Assembly: GCA_900766655.1 (NCBI GenBank)
Contig: CAAFWE010000282.1
Span: 1 to 5,248 of the forward strand
Length of the DNA stretch: 5,248 bases
From: an uncultured Alistipes sp.
GTDB taxonomy: Bacteria; Bacteroidota; Bacteroidia; Bacteroidales; Rikenellaceae
Direction: 5' to 3'
The notes beneath the pieces are model-generated. The model had not been told where the DNA came from. It saw nothing but the letters and a program-made list of their open reading frames with translations, and did no database searches. Each line of letters begins with the position of its first letter. The stretch's first letter is position 1. The position numbers and the translations under genes were made by a program. Below, one piece after another: positions 1 to 5,248 of this stretch.

Positions 1-663
1 ACCACCTATGGCATAGCCATCGGCATCGTACTGCAGCACATTCTCTGCAGCCTTGGCACGCAAATCGGGATAGCCACAACCCTGCACAATCGGAAACAAC
101 GACTGGTAGTGTCCGTACTTTGGTTGCGTCTTGTGATATTGGTTGAAACAGCGGTCGAGCCAACGCTCGGTCAAGGCGAGCGACTTGGCTGCATACTCCT
201 TTGGCGCATCGCCAGGAGGACACTCGTCGAATGCCATCATAATGTCGGCGCCGATGGTACGCTCGGTATCAATCACACTCTCGGGTGTGAAGAGGTGGCG
301 CGAGCCATCAATATGCGACTGGAAGTGGCATCCCTCCTCCTTCAACTTGCGACAAGCCGCCAACGAGAAGACCTGAAAGCCTCCGCTATCGGTCAGCATA
401 GGTTTGTCCCAAGTCGAGAAACGATGTACACCACCAGCCTCCTCCAAAATCTTCATTCCTGGACGGAGGTAGAGGTGATAGGTGTTGGCCAGAATAATCT
501 GCGCCTTGGCCTCATCGCGAACATCGCGATGGAAGATACCCTTCATTGCTGCCGCAGTACCTACGGGCATAAAAATGGGTGTCTGAATTGTGCCGTGGTC
601 GGTGACCATCTCACCCGCACGCGCGCAAGTTGCCGAATCCTTATATTGTAAAGTAAACTTCAT
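1..663 (-). CDS. tgt: tRNA-guanine(34) transglycosylase, N-terminal 221 codons (partial)
   Basis: Tgt replaces guanine 34 with a queuosine precursor (preQ1 in most bacteria) in tRNAs with GUN anticodons (Asp, Asn, His, Tyr), in the cytoplasm. Reading the minus strand from the ATG at 663-661 gives an unbroken frame to the window edge. It starts MKFTLQYKDSAT, followed by FMPVGTAAAMKG (31-42), the signature TDSGGFQVFSL (91-101), FDECPP (145-150), IVQG (192-195) and DGYAIGG (215-221). By comparison with characterised Tgt enzymes, D92, D146, Q194 and G220-G221 are the base-recognition residues. The family is about 375 residues long. The missing C-terminal part should hold the nucleophilic Asp and the Cys/His zinc site, so an intact enzyme cannot be confirmed here. 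The gene is divergent from the operon starting at 740. The start aligns with the E. coli protein N-terminus (MKFELDTTDG). Identification is very secure. Confidence 0.97.
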   Translation of the reverse strand, partial: MKFTLQYKDSATCARAGEMVTDHGTIQTPIFMPVGTAAAMKGIFHRDVRDEAKAQIILANTYHLYLRPGMKILEEAGGVHRFSTWDKPMLTDSGGFQVFSLAACRKLKEEGCHFQSHIDGSRHLFTPESVIDTERTIGADIMMAFDECPPGDAPKEYAAKSLALTERWLDRCFNQYHKTQPKYGHYQSLFPIVQGCGYPDLRAKAAENVLQYDADGYAIGG

Positions 664-672
664 AATCTTGTG

Positions 673-680
673 CAAAATTA
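673..680 (-). promoter_or_regulatory. Candidate -7 promoter box for tgt
   Basis: On the minus strand these bases read TAATTTTG, an exact match to the Bacteroidota -7 consensus TAnnTTTG. The box ends only 9 nt before the tgt ATG. Transcription usually starts a few bases downstream of this box, so the leader would be just a few nucleotides or absent. No good TTTG -33 element lies 19-21 nt upstream (the region reads CTTACGT), so the call rests on the -7 match and its position. Confidence 0.45.
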
Positions 681-685
681 CTAAT

Positions 686-695
686 TTTCGCGAAA
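686..695. repeat. 10-bp perfect palindrome between divergent promoters
   Basis: TTTCGCGAAA is a perfect inverted repeat centred at 690/691, with partly symmetric A/T flanks (AAT on the left, TTT on the right, with mismatches). It lies in the gap between the candidate -7 boxes of tgt (673-680) and of the glycosyltransferase operon (703-710), nearly midway. A regulator bound here would cover the -7/-33 spacer of both promoters. Its role as an operator is inference only. Short palindromes in A/T-rich DNA also occur by chance. Confidence 0.35.
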
Positions 696-702
696 TTTTA
701 CG

Positions 703-710
703 TAAGTTTG
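703..710 (+). promoter_or_regulatory. Candidate -7 promoter box for the glycosyltransferase-sigma-rsmG-phosphoesterase operon
   Basis: TAAGTTTG matches the Bacteroidota -7 consensus TAnnTTTG exactly and is followed by CAAAAT. Transcription would begin near 714-718, giving a leader of roughly 22-26 nt before the ATG at 740. No clear TTTG -33 box lies 19-21 nt upstream. It is the only plausible promoter seen ahead of the four co-oriented genes. Confidence 0.55.
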
Positions 711-739
711 CAAAATAATTGACTACTACTCTGAACAAA

Positions 740-1906
740 ATGGAGAAGATACCATACATAATCCACAGTGCTTTAAGCAATTACGGCGAAATTGGCATCG
801 CACTCGGCATAGCCATTTTCGTTCTGTTCATCATCGAGATTTCGCTCCATCTTGGACTATACGGACGCATAGCGTCGTTCCGTCTCACCCTTCGCAAGCA
901 GACTCGCGACGAGGAGCCAGCCATCTCGCTGGTTATTCCCCTCTTTGCCGAGGACTCGGACTACCTCGACACCACACTCGTCTCGATACTCTCGCAAGAC
1001 TACCAAAAGTTCGAGGTGGTGCTTGTCTATGTGGGCAACAACGACGATTTCTTTGCCGACATCAAGTCGTTGCAGAGGATATATCCGCACCTCTCGCCCG
1101 TTCATATCGACTACTCGCCACAATACCCCGTATCGACAAAGATTGCTCTCAATGTGGGTATAAAGAGCGCAAAACACGACTTTGTCGTGATATCGAACTC
1201 CGACACCACCCCATCCTCCGAGCGATGGCTCTCACTTTTGGCCAAGGGATTCCTCTATGGCGATGTGGTTTTGAGTTATAGTGGTGTAGCCCCAAGCGGT
1301 GGAGTGCAGAACTTCATTGCTCGCGAGTACCAATTTACCACCTCTATCGAATGGCTCACCTCGGCAATTCGTCGCAAGCCATATGCCGGCTCGCGCAACG
1401 CCTTGGGATTCAAGAAGAGCCTCTATTTCGATGTGCGTGGCTTCAACCACCTCAACATAAAGGTGGGCATCGACGACCTCTTTGTGCAGCAGATTGCTAC
1501 GCCAGACAATGTCAGCGTGGTGCTATCGCCTCGTGCCACCTGTCACGAGCGCACTTGGGGAGGTTGGCAATGGTGGTGGCTCCACATCAAGGAGAGGCAG
1601 CGCACTCATCGCTACTATCCGAAATTCACCAAAGCCTCGACTGTTGCCGAGCTACTTCTGCGCCTTCTCTTCTTTGCGTCGGTGGTAGCAGCCATTGTAC
1701 TTATGCCTTGGGAGTTCAAGGTGGCAGCACTTGTGGTGATGGTGCTGCGATACTTCTTTGTGCTCTTTGTGGTGGTACGCAACACTCGTCGTTTGGGCGA
1801 GATGGCCTTGGTGCCTTTTCACTTTATCTACGATTTGATTGAGCCTCTATTGCGATTTGTGATTGCATTGGCTTCGCGCCGAAAACCAAAGCAGTTGTGG
1901 GAGTAA
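740..1906 (+). CDS. Membrane-anchored family 2 glycosyltransferase (GT-A fold)
   Basis: Probably transfers a sugar from a nucleotide-sugar donor to a cell-envelope acceptor at the cytoplasmic face of the inner membrane; the substrate cannot be read from sequence. The protein has 388 residues. A hydrophobic segment (about 17-40) is followed by basic residues, placing the GT domain in the cytoplasm. The GT2 domain spans about 60-295, with ISLVIPLF (62-69), SILSQDY (82-88), KIALNVGIKSAKHDF (134-148), ISNSDTTP (151-158) and GIDDLF (243-248). A W-rich stretch (273-280) and KERQRTHRYY (284-293) follow. Two hydrophobic segments (about 302-323 and 327-347) and an amphipathic or third one (356-377) close the protein. 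The usual DxD motif reads N153-S-D155, and the usual DDGS-type turn reads YVGN (97-100). An in-frame TTG at 719 would add 7 residues, but the ATG at 740 fits the promoter position better. It is the first gene of the apparent operon and overlaps the sigma gene by 10 nt. Confidence 0.87.
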   Translation: MEKIPYIIHSALSNYGEIGIALGIAIFVLFIIEISLHLGLYGRIASFRLTLRKQTRDEEPAISLVIPLFAEDSDYLDTTLVSILSQDYQKFEVVLVYVGNNDDFFADIKSLQRIYPHLSPVHIDYSPQYPVSTKIALNVGIKSAKHDFVVISNSDTTPSSERWLSLLAKGFLYGDVVLSYSGVAPSGGVQNFIAREYQFTTSIEWLTSAIRRKPYAGSRNALGFKKSLYFDVRGFNHLNIKVGIDDLFVQQIATPDNVSVVLSPRATCHERTWGGWQWWWLHIKERQRTHRYYPKFTKASTVAELLLRLLFFASVVAAIVLMPWEFKVAALVVMVLRYFFVLFVVVRNTRRLGEMALVPFHFIYDLIEPLLRFVIALASRRKPKQLWE

Positions 1907-2481
1907 AGAGTTATAGCGAATTTGATGACCGCGCATTGGTGGCAATGGTTGTCGAGGGTGATAGTCTCGCCTTCGATACACTCTTCACACGCCATCGCGA
2001 TATGATATACGCTATGTTGCTCAAGTATGCTGGCAACTGCGACGATGTAGACGACTTGATGCAGGAGGCCTTTATGAAGGCATATATCAAGATTGGACTC
2101 TACGATCCGAAGTACGATTTTGGAGCTTGGATATACACCATTGCACGCAACACATTTGTTGACTTCGAGCGCACCCGTAAGAGCATAGCTCTTAACCCCG
2201 AGAACATTCAGCTCGAAAATAGCTCGGCACAACAGACCTCAACACCTACGCCCGAGGACTACATCATCAATGCACAACAGCGCGTGCAAATCGAGCGATA
2301 TATTGCGATGTTGCCCGAGGATTATCGTCGTCTTTTCGAGCTTCGATTCCTCGACGAATATAGCTACGAGGAGATAGCCGAGAAGCTCGATATGAAGCTC
2401 GGAACGGTGAAGACGCGCATATTCAGAGTGCGTAATATGATGTGCCGACTCATCACCCAAGGCGAGGAGGCAAACGAATAA
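1897..2481 (+). CDS. RNA polymerase sigma-70 family factor, ECF type
   Basis: A 194-residue alternative sigma factor that would direct core RNA polymerase to a specific promoter set. Region 2 covers about 21-95: GDSLAFDTLFTRHRD (21-35), DDVDDLMQEAFMKAY (49-63, core-binding and -10 region) and FGAWIYTIARNTFVDF (75-90). An acidic/polar linker (about 100-125) leads to region 4 (about 130-187), with LPEDYRRLFELRFLDE (139-154) and the helix-turn-helix YEEIAEKLDMKLGTVKTRI (157-175). Regions 1 and 3 are absent, as expected for ECF factors. The start is GTG at 1897, inside the last codons of the glycosyltransferase; it gives a natural N-terminus, and no ATG precedes region 2. The 10-nt overlap suggests translational coupling. 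No anti-sigma factor (membrane protein with FecR or zinc-binding N-terminus) lies beside it; the next gene, 16 nt on, is rsmG. Its targets are unknown. Confidence 0.93.
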   Translation: MGVKSYSEFDDRALVAMVVEGDSLAFDTLFTRHRDMIYAMLLKYAGNCDDVDDLMQEAFMKAYIKIGLYDPKYDFGAWIYTIARNTFVDFERTRKSIALNPENIQLENSSAQQTSTPTPEDYIINAQQRVQIERYIAMLPEDYRRLFELRFLDEYSYEEIAEKLDMKLGTVKTRIFRVRNMMCRLITQGEEANE

Positions 2482-2497
2482 AAAAAGGCGAAACAAG

Positions 2498-3127
2498 ATG
2501 GATAGTGTAGCACTTATTGAGAAATATTTCGACAATCTGACCGACCACCAGCGTGAGCAGTTTGCTCGTCTGGGTGAGGTATATGCCGAGTGGAATGCCA
2601 AGATTAATGTCATCTCGCGCAAGGATATGGAGCATATCTACCTCCACCACATCCTCCACTCGCTGGCCATCGCCAAGGTGTGCCAATTCGAGGGCGGAGC
2701 GAAGGTGCTTGATGTAGGTTGTGGCGGAGGTTTTCCGTCGGTGCCTCTGGCAATTCTCTTCCCCGATGTGGAGTTTGTGGCGTGCGACTCGATAGGCAAG
2801 AAGATTCGTGTGGTCGAGGGGGTTTGTCAAGCGGTTGGAATCGAGAATATCCGCACCGTAAATGGTCGTGTCGAGCAGTTGAAGGAGCAGTTCGACTACA
2901 TCGTATCGCGCGCTGTGACCGATATGCCAACCTTCGTTGGTTGGGTGCGCGGTATGGTGCGTAAGGGTGCGAAGGGTAGCCGAGCAAATGGCATTCTCTA
3001 CCTCAAGGGTGGCGACCTGAGCGAGGAGTTGCGTGCAAGTCGTCGCAAGTGGGAGCGACACTACATATCGGAACTCTTCGAGGAGGAGTTCTTCGAGACC
3101 AAGCAGGTGGTCTATTCACAAGAGTAA
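2498..3127 (+). CDS. rsmG: 16S rRNA (guanine(527)-N7)-methyltransferase RsmG (GidB)
   Basis: Uses S-adenosylmethionine to methylate N7 of G527 in the 530 loop of 16S rRNA. The 209-residue length is normal. Recognition rests on a run of family blocks: EWNAKINVIS (31-40), HHILHSLAIAK (50-60), the SAM-binding LDVGCGGGFPSVPLA (71-85), the acidic CDSIGKKIR (96-104) whose D97 should contact the SAM ribose, FDYIVSRAV (132-140) with conserved R138, and LYLKGGDL (167-174). These match the E. coli protein block for block (for example FIDVGTGPGLPG and ISRAF there). The ATG at 2498 follows the sigma gene stop by 16 nt across an A-rich spacer. Translation ends at two consecutive in-frame stops, TAA TGA (3125-3130). 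In other bacteria loss of rsmG gives low-level streptomycin resistance. Nothing suggests this copy is damaged. Confidence 0.97.
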   Translation: MDSVALIEKYFDNLTDHQREQFARLGEVYAEWNAKINVISRKDMEHIYLHHILHSLAIAKVCQFEGGAKVLDVGCGGGFPSVPLAILFPDVEFVACDSIGKKIRVVEGVCQAVGIENIRTVNGRVEQLKEQFDYIVSRAVTDMPTFVGWVRGMVRKGAKGSRANGILYLKGGDLSEELRASRRKWERHYISELFEEEFFETKQVVYSQE

Positions 3128-3154
3128 TGATCTAGAAATCAAAAGATAACGGAG

Positions 3155-4813
3155 ATGTTGCGTAGAGTATTTTTCGTGTTGATGATGTTGAGCTTGGCAC
3201 TTGGAGCAGAGGCCAAGATCAAAACCAAAAGGGTTGTTAAGCGAGATTCGATAACAATCTACGGACGAGTATTTTGCGAAGGAAAGCCTCTGGCAGATGT
3301 GGCAGTGACAGATGGTTTCCACATCGTCAAGACCGACTCGTTGGGACGCTACGCAATGGCATCGCACAAGTTCCAAGGCGTGGTCTACATCACACCTCCA
3401 TCGGGTTATGAGCCTGTGTGCGAGAAGCGCATCCGACCTCAATTTTGGCACATACTCCGCAAGAAGCGCGAGGTGGGCGAACAGCACGACTTCCACCTTG
3501 TGAAGCGTGACCAAACCAACCACCGAATGTTCCTTGTGTCGAACATCTATCTGCAGAACTCAAGCAACGATTTGTTGCAGTTCAAGCAGGAGGTGGTGCC
3601 AGGAGTGACCAAAATTGCTGCCGAGACCACTCTGCCGACCTACTCGATGTTGTTGGGCGATTTGAGCAACAACGCAGCGTGGTATTCGCGTGAGTTCGAT
3701 GTGGGCGATGCGGTATCGATGGTGGCATCATTACGCTATCCTACAATGATTTACACCTCGATGGGCGACCAAGACCACGATGGTGCAGTGCCAGGTACGG
3801 GACTCACCGACTACGAATCGGAGCGTCACTATGTGAACACTTGTGGCCCTAAATACTACTCGGTGAATATTGGCGATGTGCACTATGTGGTGCTCGACAA
3901 CACCGTATTCCGCAACCAGCCAGGCAAGGGCAACTACCCTACCGAGATTGTTGGACGACGCAACTACGACCGCTTCGTAACATCGGATCAGCTCGATTGG
4001 TTGCGTAAGGATTTGGCTCTACTGAAGGATAAGTCGAAGCCGGTGGTGGTCTGTATGCACAGCACCACGATGACTGCCAACTCGAAGCATCGTATATCCA
4101 AGCGACTCACCAAGCCAGAGTATGTCGACTCGCTGACCAACTGCTTCACGCAGTTCGAGAATGTCCACTTCATAACCTCGGGTATGGGCGATAGACGCAT
4201 CTCCAATCCAAAGGAGGTACCAAACATCACCGAGCACGCCATAGCATCCATCAGCGGTGAGCGTTGGCGCACTGGCAACAATGGCTTCCGCCAGATAAAT
4301 TCGGCTGGTACCGACGCAGGACTCGAGATATTCGATGTCGAGGGTAGCAACATCAAGTGGCACCACCGCGCCATCAATGGCTCGTCAAAACCATTCCGCA
4401 CCTACGATATGGCGAGTGTGGGAGCCTATTACCGCGACAACCTCGATGTGCAGAGCCTTCTGCGTGCCCATCCGAAGAGTTTCATCAACTACGGAGGCAA
4501 CGAGTTCAAGAACTATATCTATGTCAACTGGTGGGGCTACGAGACGGGGGCTACGCTGCAGATATACGAGGATAACCGCCCTCTGCGTGTGCGACAGATA
4601 CATCAGGCCGACCCTCTCTATGTGGTTACTGGCCCAACCATAACGCAGAAGCATAGTCGCCAGAAACCTCGCTTCGGTCGCAACAGCTGCCAGCATATGT
4701 TCCGCGCACAGCGCACCTCGCAGACATCGACCATCAAGGTGGTTGCCACCGACCCGTATGGCAATGTCACCGAGGAGATTTTCAGAGGCAATAAACCATT
4801 CAAGACCAATTAA
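3155..4813 (+). CDS. Secreted three-domain calcineurin-like phosphoesterase with degenerate metal site
   Basis: 552 residues with a Sec signal peptide (1-20: basic start, hydrophobic core, AEA before K21) and no lipobox, so probably periplasmic or secreted. Domains follow the Bacteroidota three-part plan: an N-terminal carboxypeptidase-regulatory-like beta domain (about 33-115, ITIYGRVFCEGKPLADVAV then DSLGRYAM), a metallophosphoesterase core (about 123-350) and a C-terminal beta domain (about 360-545, with GTDAGLEIFDVEG at 385-397). In the core, LLGDL (166-170) and VVCMHS (298-303) survive. The first DxH motif is replaced by VSNIYLQ (128-134), GNHD reads GDQD (204-207; H208 and D209 follow) and the final GHxH reads GMGD (343-346). 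Most metal ligands are therefore missing, so it may be a non-catalytic binding protein or an enzyme with altered metal use. The reading frame is intact and reads like its neighbours, which argues against decay. It is the last gene of the apparent operon, 27 nt after rsmG; no strong terminator follows. Substrate unknown. Confidence 0.85.
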   Translation: MLRRVFFVLMMLSLALGAEAKIKTKRVVKRDSITIYGRVFCEGKPLADVAVTDGFHIVKTDSLGRYAMASHKFQGVVYITPPSGYEPVCEKRIRPQFWHILRKKREVGEQHDFHLVKRDQTNHRMFLVSNIYLQNSSNDLLQFKQEVVPGVTKIAAETTLPTYSMLLGDLSNNAAWYSREFDVGDAVSMVASLRYPTMIYTSMGDQDHDGAVPGTGLTDYESERHYVNTCGPKYYSVNIGDVHYVVLDNTVFRNQPGKGNYPTEIVGRRNYDRFVTSDQLDWLRKDLALLKDKSKPVVVCMHSTTMTANSKHRISKRLTKPEYVDSLTNCFTQFENVHFITSGMGDRRISNPKEVPNITEHAIASISGERWRTGNNGFRQINSAGTDAGLEIFDVEGSNIKWHHRAINGSSKPFRTYDMASVGAYYRDNLDVQSLLRAHPKSFINYGGNEFKNYIYVNWWGYETGATLQIYEDNRPLRVRQIHQADPLYVVTGPTITQKHSRQKPRFGRNSCQHMFRAQRTSQTSTIKVVATDPYGNVTEEIFRGNKPFKTN

Positions 4814-4833
4814 TTAGGCGAAAGAGCCATTTT

Positions 4834-4890
4834 CTTGCAAAAAAGTGCGAGGAAATGTTGTAACTTGCAAAAAATTACCTACCTTTGCAA
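4834..4890 (+). repeat. Repeated CTTGCAAAAAA / TTGCAA elements upstream of rpsA
   Basis: The 11-mer CTTGCAAAAAA occurs at 4834-4844 and again at 4864-4874, a 30-bp period. The palindromic core TTGCAA appears a third time at 4885-4890, overlapping the end of the rpsA -7 box. The second copy lies in the spacer between the -33 and -7 boxes. The third copy partly reflects the common TAnnTTTGC form of Bacteroidota promoters. The first two could be a regulator site, promoter duplication or chance in A/T-rich DNA. Confidence 0.4.
4858..4887 (+). promoter_or_regulatory. rpsA promoter (Bacteroidota -33/-7 type)
   Basis: TACCTTTG at 4880-4887 matches the -7 consensus TAnnTTTG. TTG at 4858-4860 (in context TGTTG) sits 19 nt upstream, the correct spacing for the -33 element. 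This is the only promoter in the window where both boxes are present. Transcription would start around 4891-4895, giving an rpsA leader of about 90 nt. An independent promoter fits a highly expressed ribosomal protein gene lying behind an unrelated operon. Confidence 0.7.
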
Positions 4891-4954
4891 GCCGTTTCGT
4901 GTACGCATAGGCGAGCACGCGCGCACAATTCACTATTTATTAACTTTTTAACGA

Positions 4955-4967
4955 GCGATTGTATCGC
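4955..4967 (+). promoter_or_regulatory. Small hairpin in the rpsA mRNA leader
   Basis: GCGAT and ATCGC form a perfect 5-bp stem around a 3-nt TGT loop, ending 16 nt before the rpsA start codon. The surrounding leader is A/T-rich and otherwise unstructured just before the ATG, as is usual for Bacteroidota, which rely little on Shine-Dalgarno pairing. Modest stability and short length mean it could be chance. A role in S1 autoregulation is only a guess. Confidence 0.3.
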
Positions 4968-4983
4968 AAAAACATTTAATTGT

Positions 4984-5248
4984 ATGGAGAATACAAAAGT
5001 AGCAGTCGAGAATTTTGATTGGGCTGCGTTTGAGAACGAGTCGGGCCTTTACAACCAGTCGAAGGAGGAGATCGAGGCGCTTTATAGCGAGTCGATGTCG
5101 AACATCGCAGTAGGTGAGACCGTAGAGGGTACCGTAACTGAGATTAACAAGCGCGAGGTAATCGTAAATATCGGCTACAAGAGCGAGGGTGTTATCGCAG
5201 CAACCGAGTTCCGTTATGACGCAGACCTCAAGGTTGGTGACAAGGTTG
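4984..5248 (+). CDS. rpsA: 30S ribosomal protein S1, N-terminal 88 codons (partial)
   Basis: S1 binds mRNA and helps load it on the 30S subunit; it is built of several repeated S1 (OB-fold) RNA-binding domains. Visible here are an acidic lead segment (1-42) with NFDWAAFENE (10-19), typical of Bacteroidota S1, and the start of the first S1 domain: VGETVEGTVTEINKREVIV (43-61) followed by NIGYKSEGVIAATEFRYD (62-79) and LKVGDKV (82-88). The gene runs off the right edge, so the number of domains cannot be seen. The ATG at 4984 follows an A/T-rich stretch without a Shine-Dalgarno sequence. It has its own promoter at 4858-4887 and is probably not dependent on the upstream operon, though no strong terminator separates them. 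Identification is secure. Confidence 0.96.
   Translation, partial: MENTKVAVENFDWAAFENESGLYNQSKEEIEALYSESMSNIAVGETVEGTVTEINKREVIVNIGYKSEGVIAATEFRYDADLKVGDKV

Noticed and set aside
109..651. Plus-strand open frame of 180 codons
   Set aside because: It lies entirely antisense to tgt, whose minus-strand translation matches the family motif by motif. The plus-strand product has no recognisable domain.
719..739. Upstream TTG start for the glycosyltransferase
   Set aside because: It would add only seven residues of no evident function and lies just after the predicted transcription start near 714-718. The ATG at 740 is the better choice.
1351..1842. Plus-strand open frame of 163 codons in another frame inside the glycosyltransferase
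   Set aside because: The enclosing frame carries the GT2 motifs and membrane segments. The alternative product looks like an out-of-frame translation with no domain.
2453..3061. Minus-strand open frame of 202 codons
   Set aside because: It is antisense to rsmG, which is unambiguous. Long antisense frames are common where GAG and TCG codons are frequent.
3151..3154. GGAG as a Shine-Dalgarno sequence for the phosphoesterase
   Set aside because: It abuts the ATG with no spacer, so it cannot act as a normal ribosome binding site. Bacteroidota also rely little on such sites.
4811..4837. Possible terminator after the phosphoesterase (GGCGAAAGAGCC then TTTTCTT)
   Set aside because: The stem would be only 3 bp (GGC/GCC) and the T-tract is interrupted, too weak to call an intrinsic terminator.

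Overview
The window looks like a piece of a Bacteroidales (phylum Bacteroidota) chromosome of moderate GC content. Three things point there. The -7 boxes upstream of genes fit the Bacteroidota consensus TAnnTTTG. Strong Shine-Dalgarno sequences are absent, and start codons have A/T-rich leaders instead. The recognisable proteins (Tgt, RsmG, S1, and a three-domain secreted phosphoesterase) have the residues typical of that phylum. Frequent TCG (Ser), GAG (Glu) and CGC/CGT (Arg) codons occur throughout. I cannot fix the genus.

Layout. Positions 1-663, minus strand: the N-terminal 221 codons of tgt (tRNA-guanine transglycosylase), whose 3' half lies beyond the left edge. Positions 664-739: a short divergent intergenic region with one promoter-like -7 box per direction and a perfect 10-bp palindrome between them. 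Positions 740-4813, plus strand: four tightly packed genes that look like one operon. They encode a membrane-anchored family 2 glycosyltransferase, an ECF-type sigma factor overlapping it by 10 nt, the 16S rRNA methyltransferase RsmG, and an exported calcineurin-like phosphoesterase. Positions 4814-4983: an intergenic region with a good Bacteroidota promoter, TTGCAA repeats and a small leader hairpin. Positions 4984-5248: the first 88 codons of rpsA (ribosomal protein S1), running off the right edge.

How the genes fit together. Three of the six serve translation: Tgt modifies the tRNA wobble base, RsmG methylates 16S rRNA, and S1 helps mRNA bind the 30S subunit. The glycosyltransferase and the secreted phosphoesterase act at or outside the membrane, and the sigma factor may control expression. 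No anti-sigma factor gene is next to it. I see no mobile element, CRISPR array, tRNA or rRNA. This is mostly ordinary core-genome sequence. The most unusual points are two proteins that keep their family fold but have lost residues normally needed for catalysis: the phosphoesterase has lost most metal ligands, and the glycosyltransferase has altered nucleotide- and metal-binding Asp positions. I found no convincing new multi-gene system.
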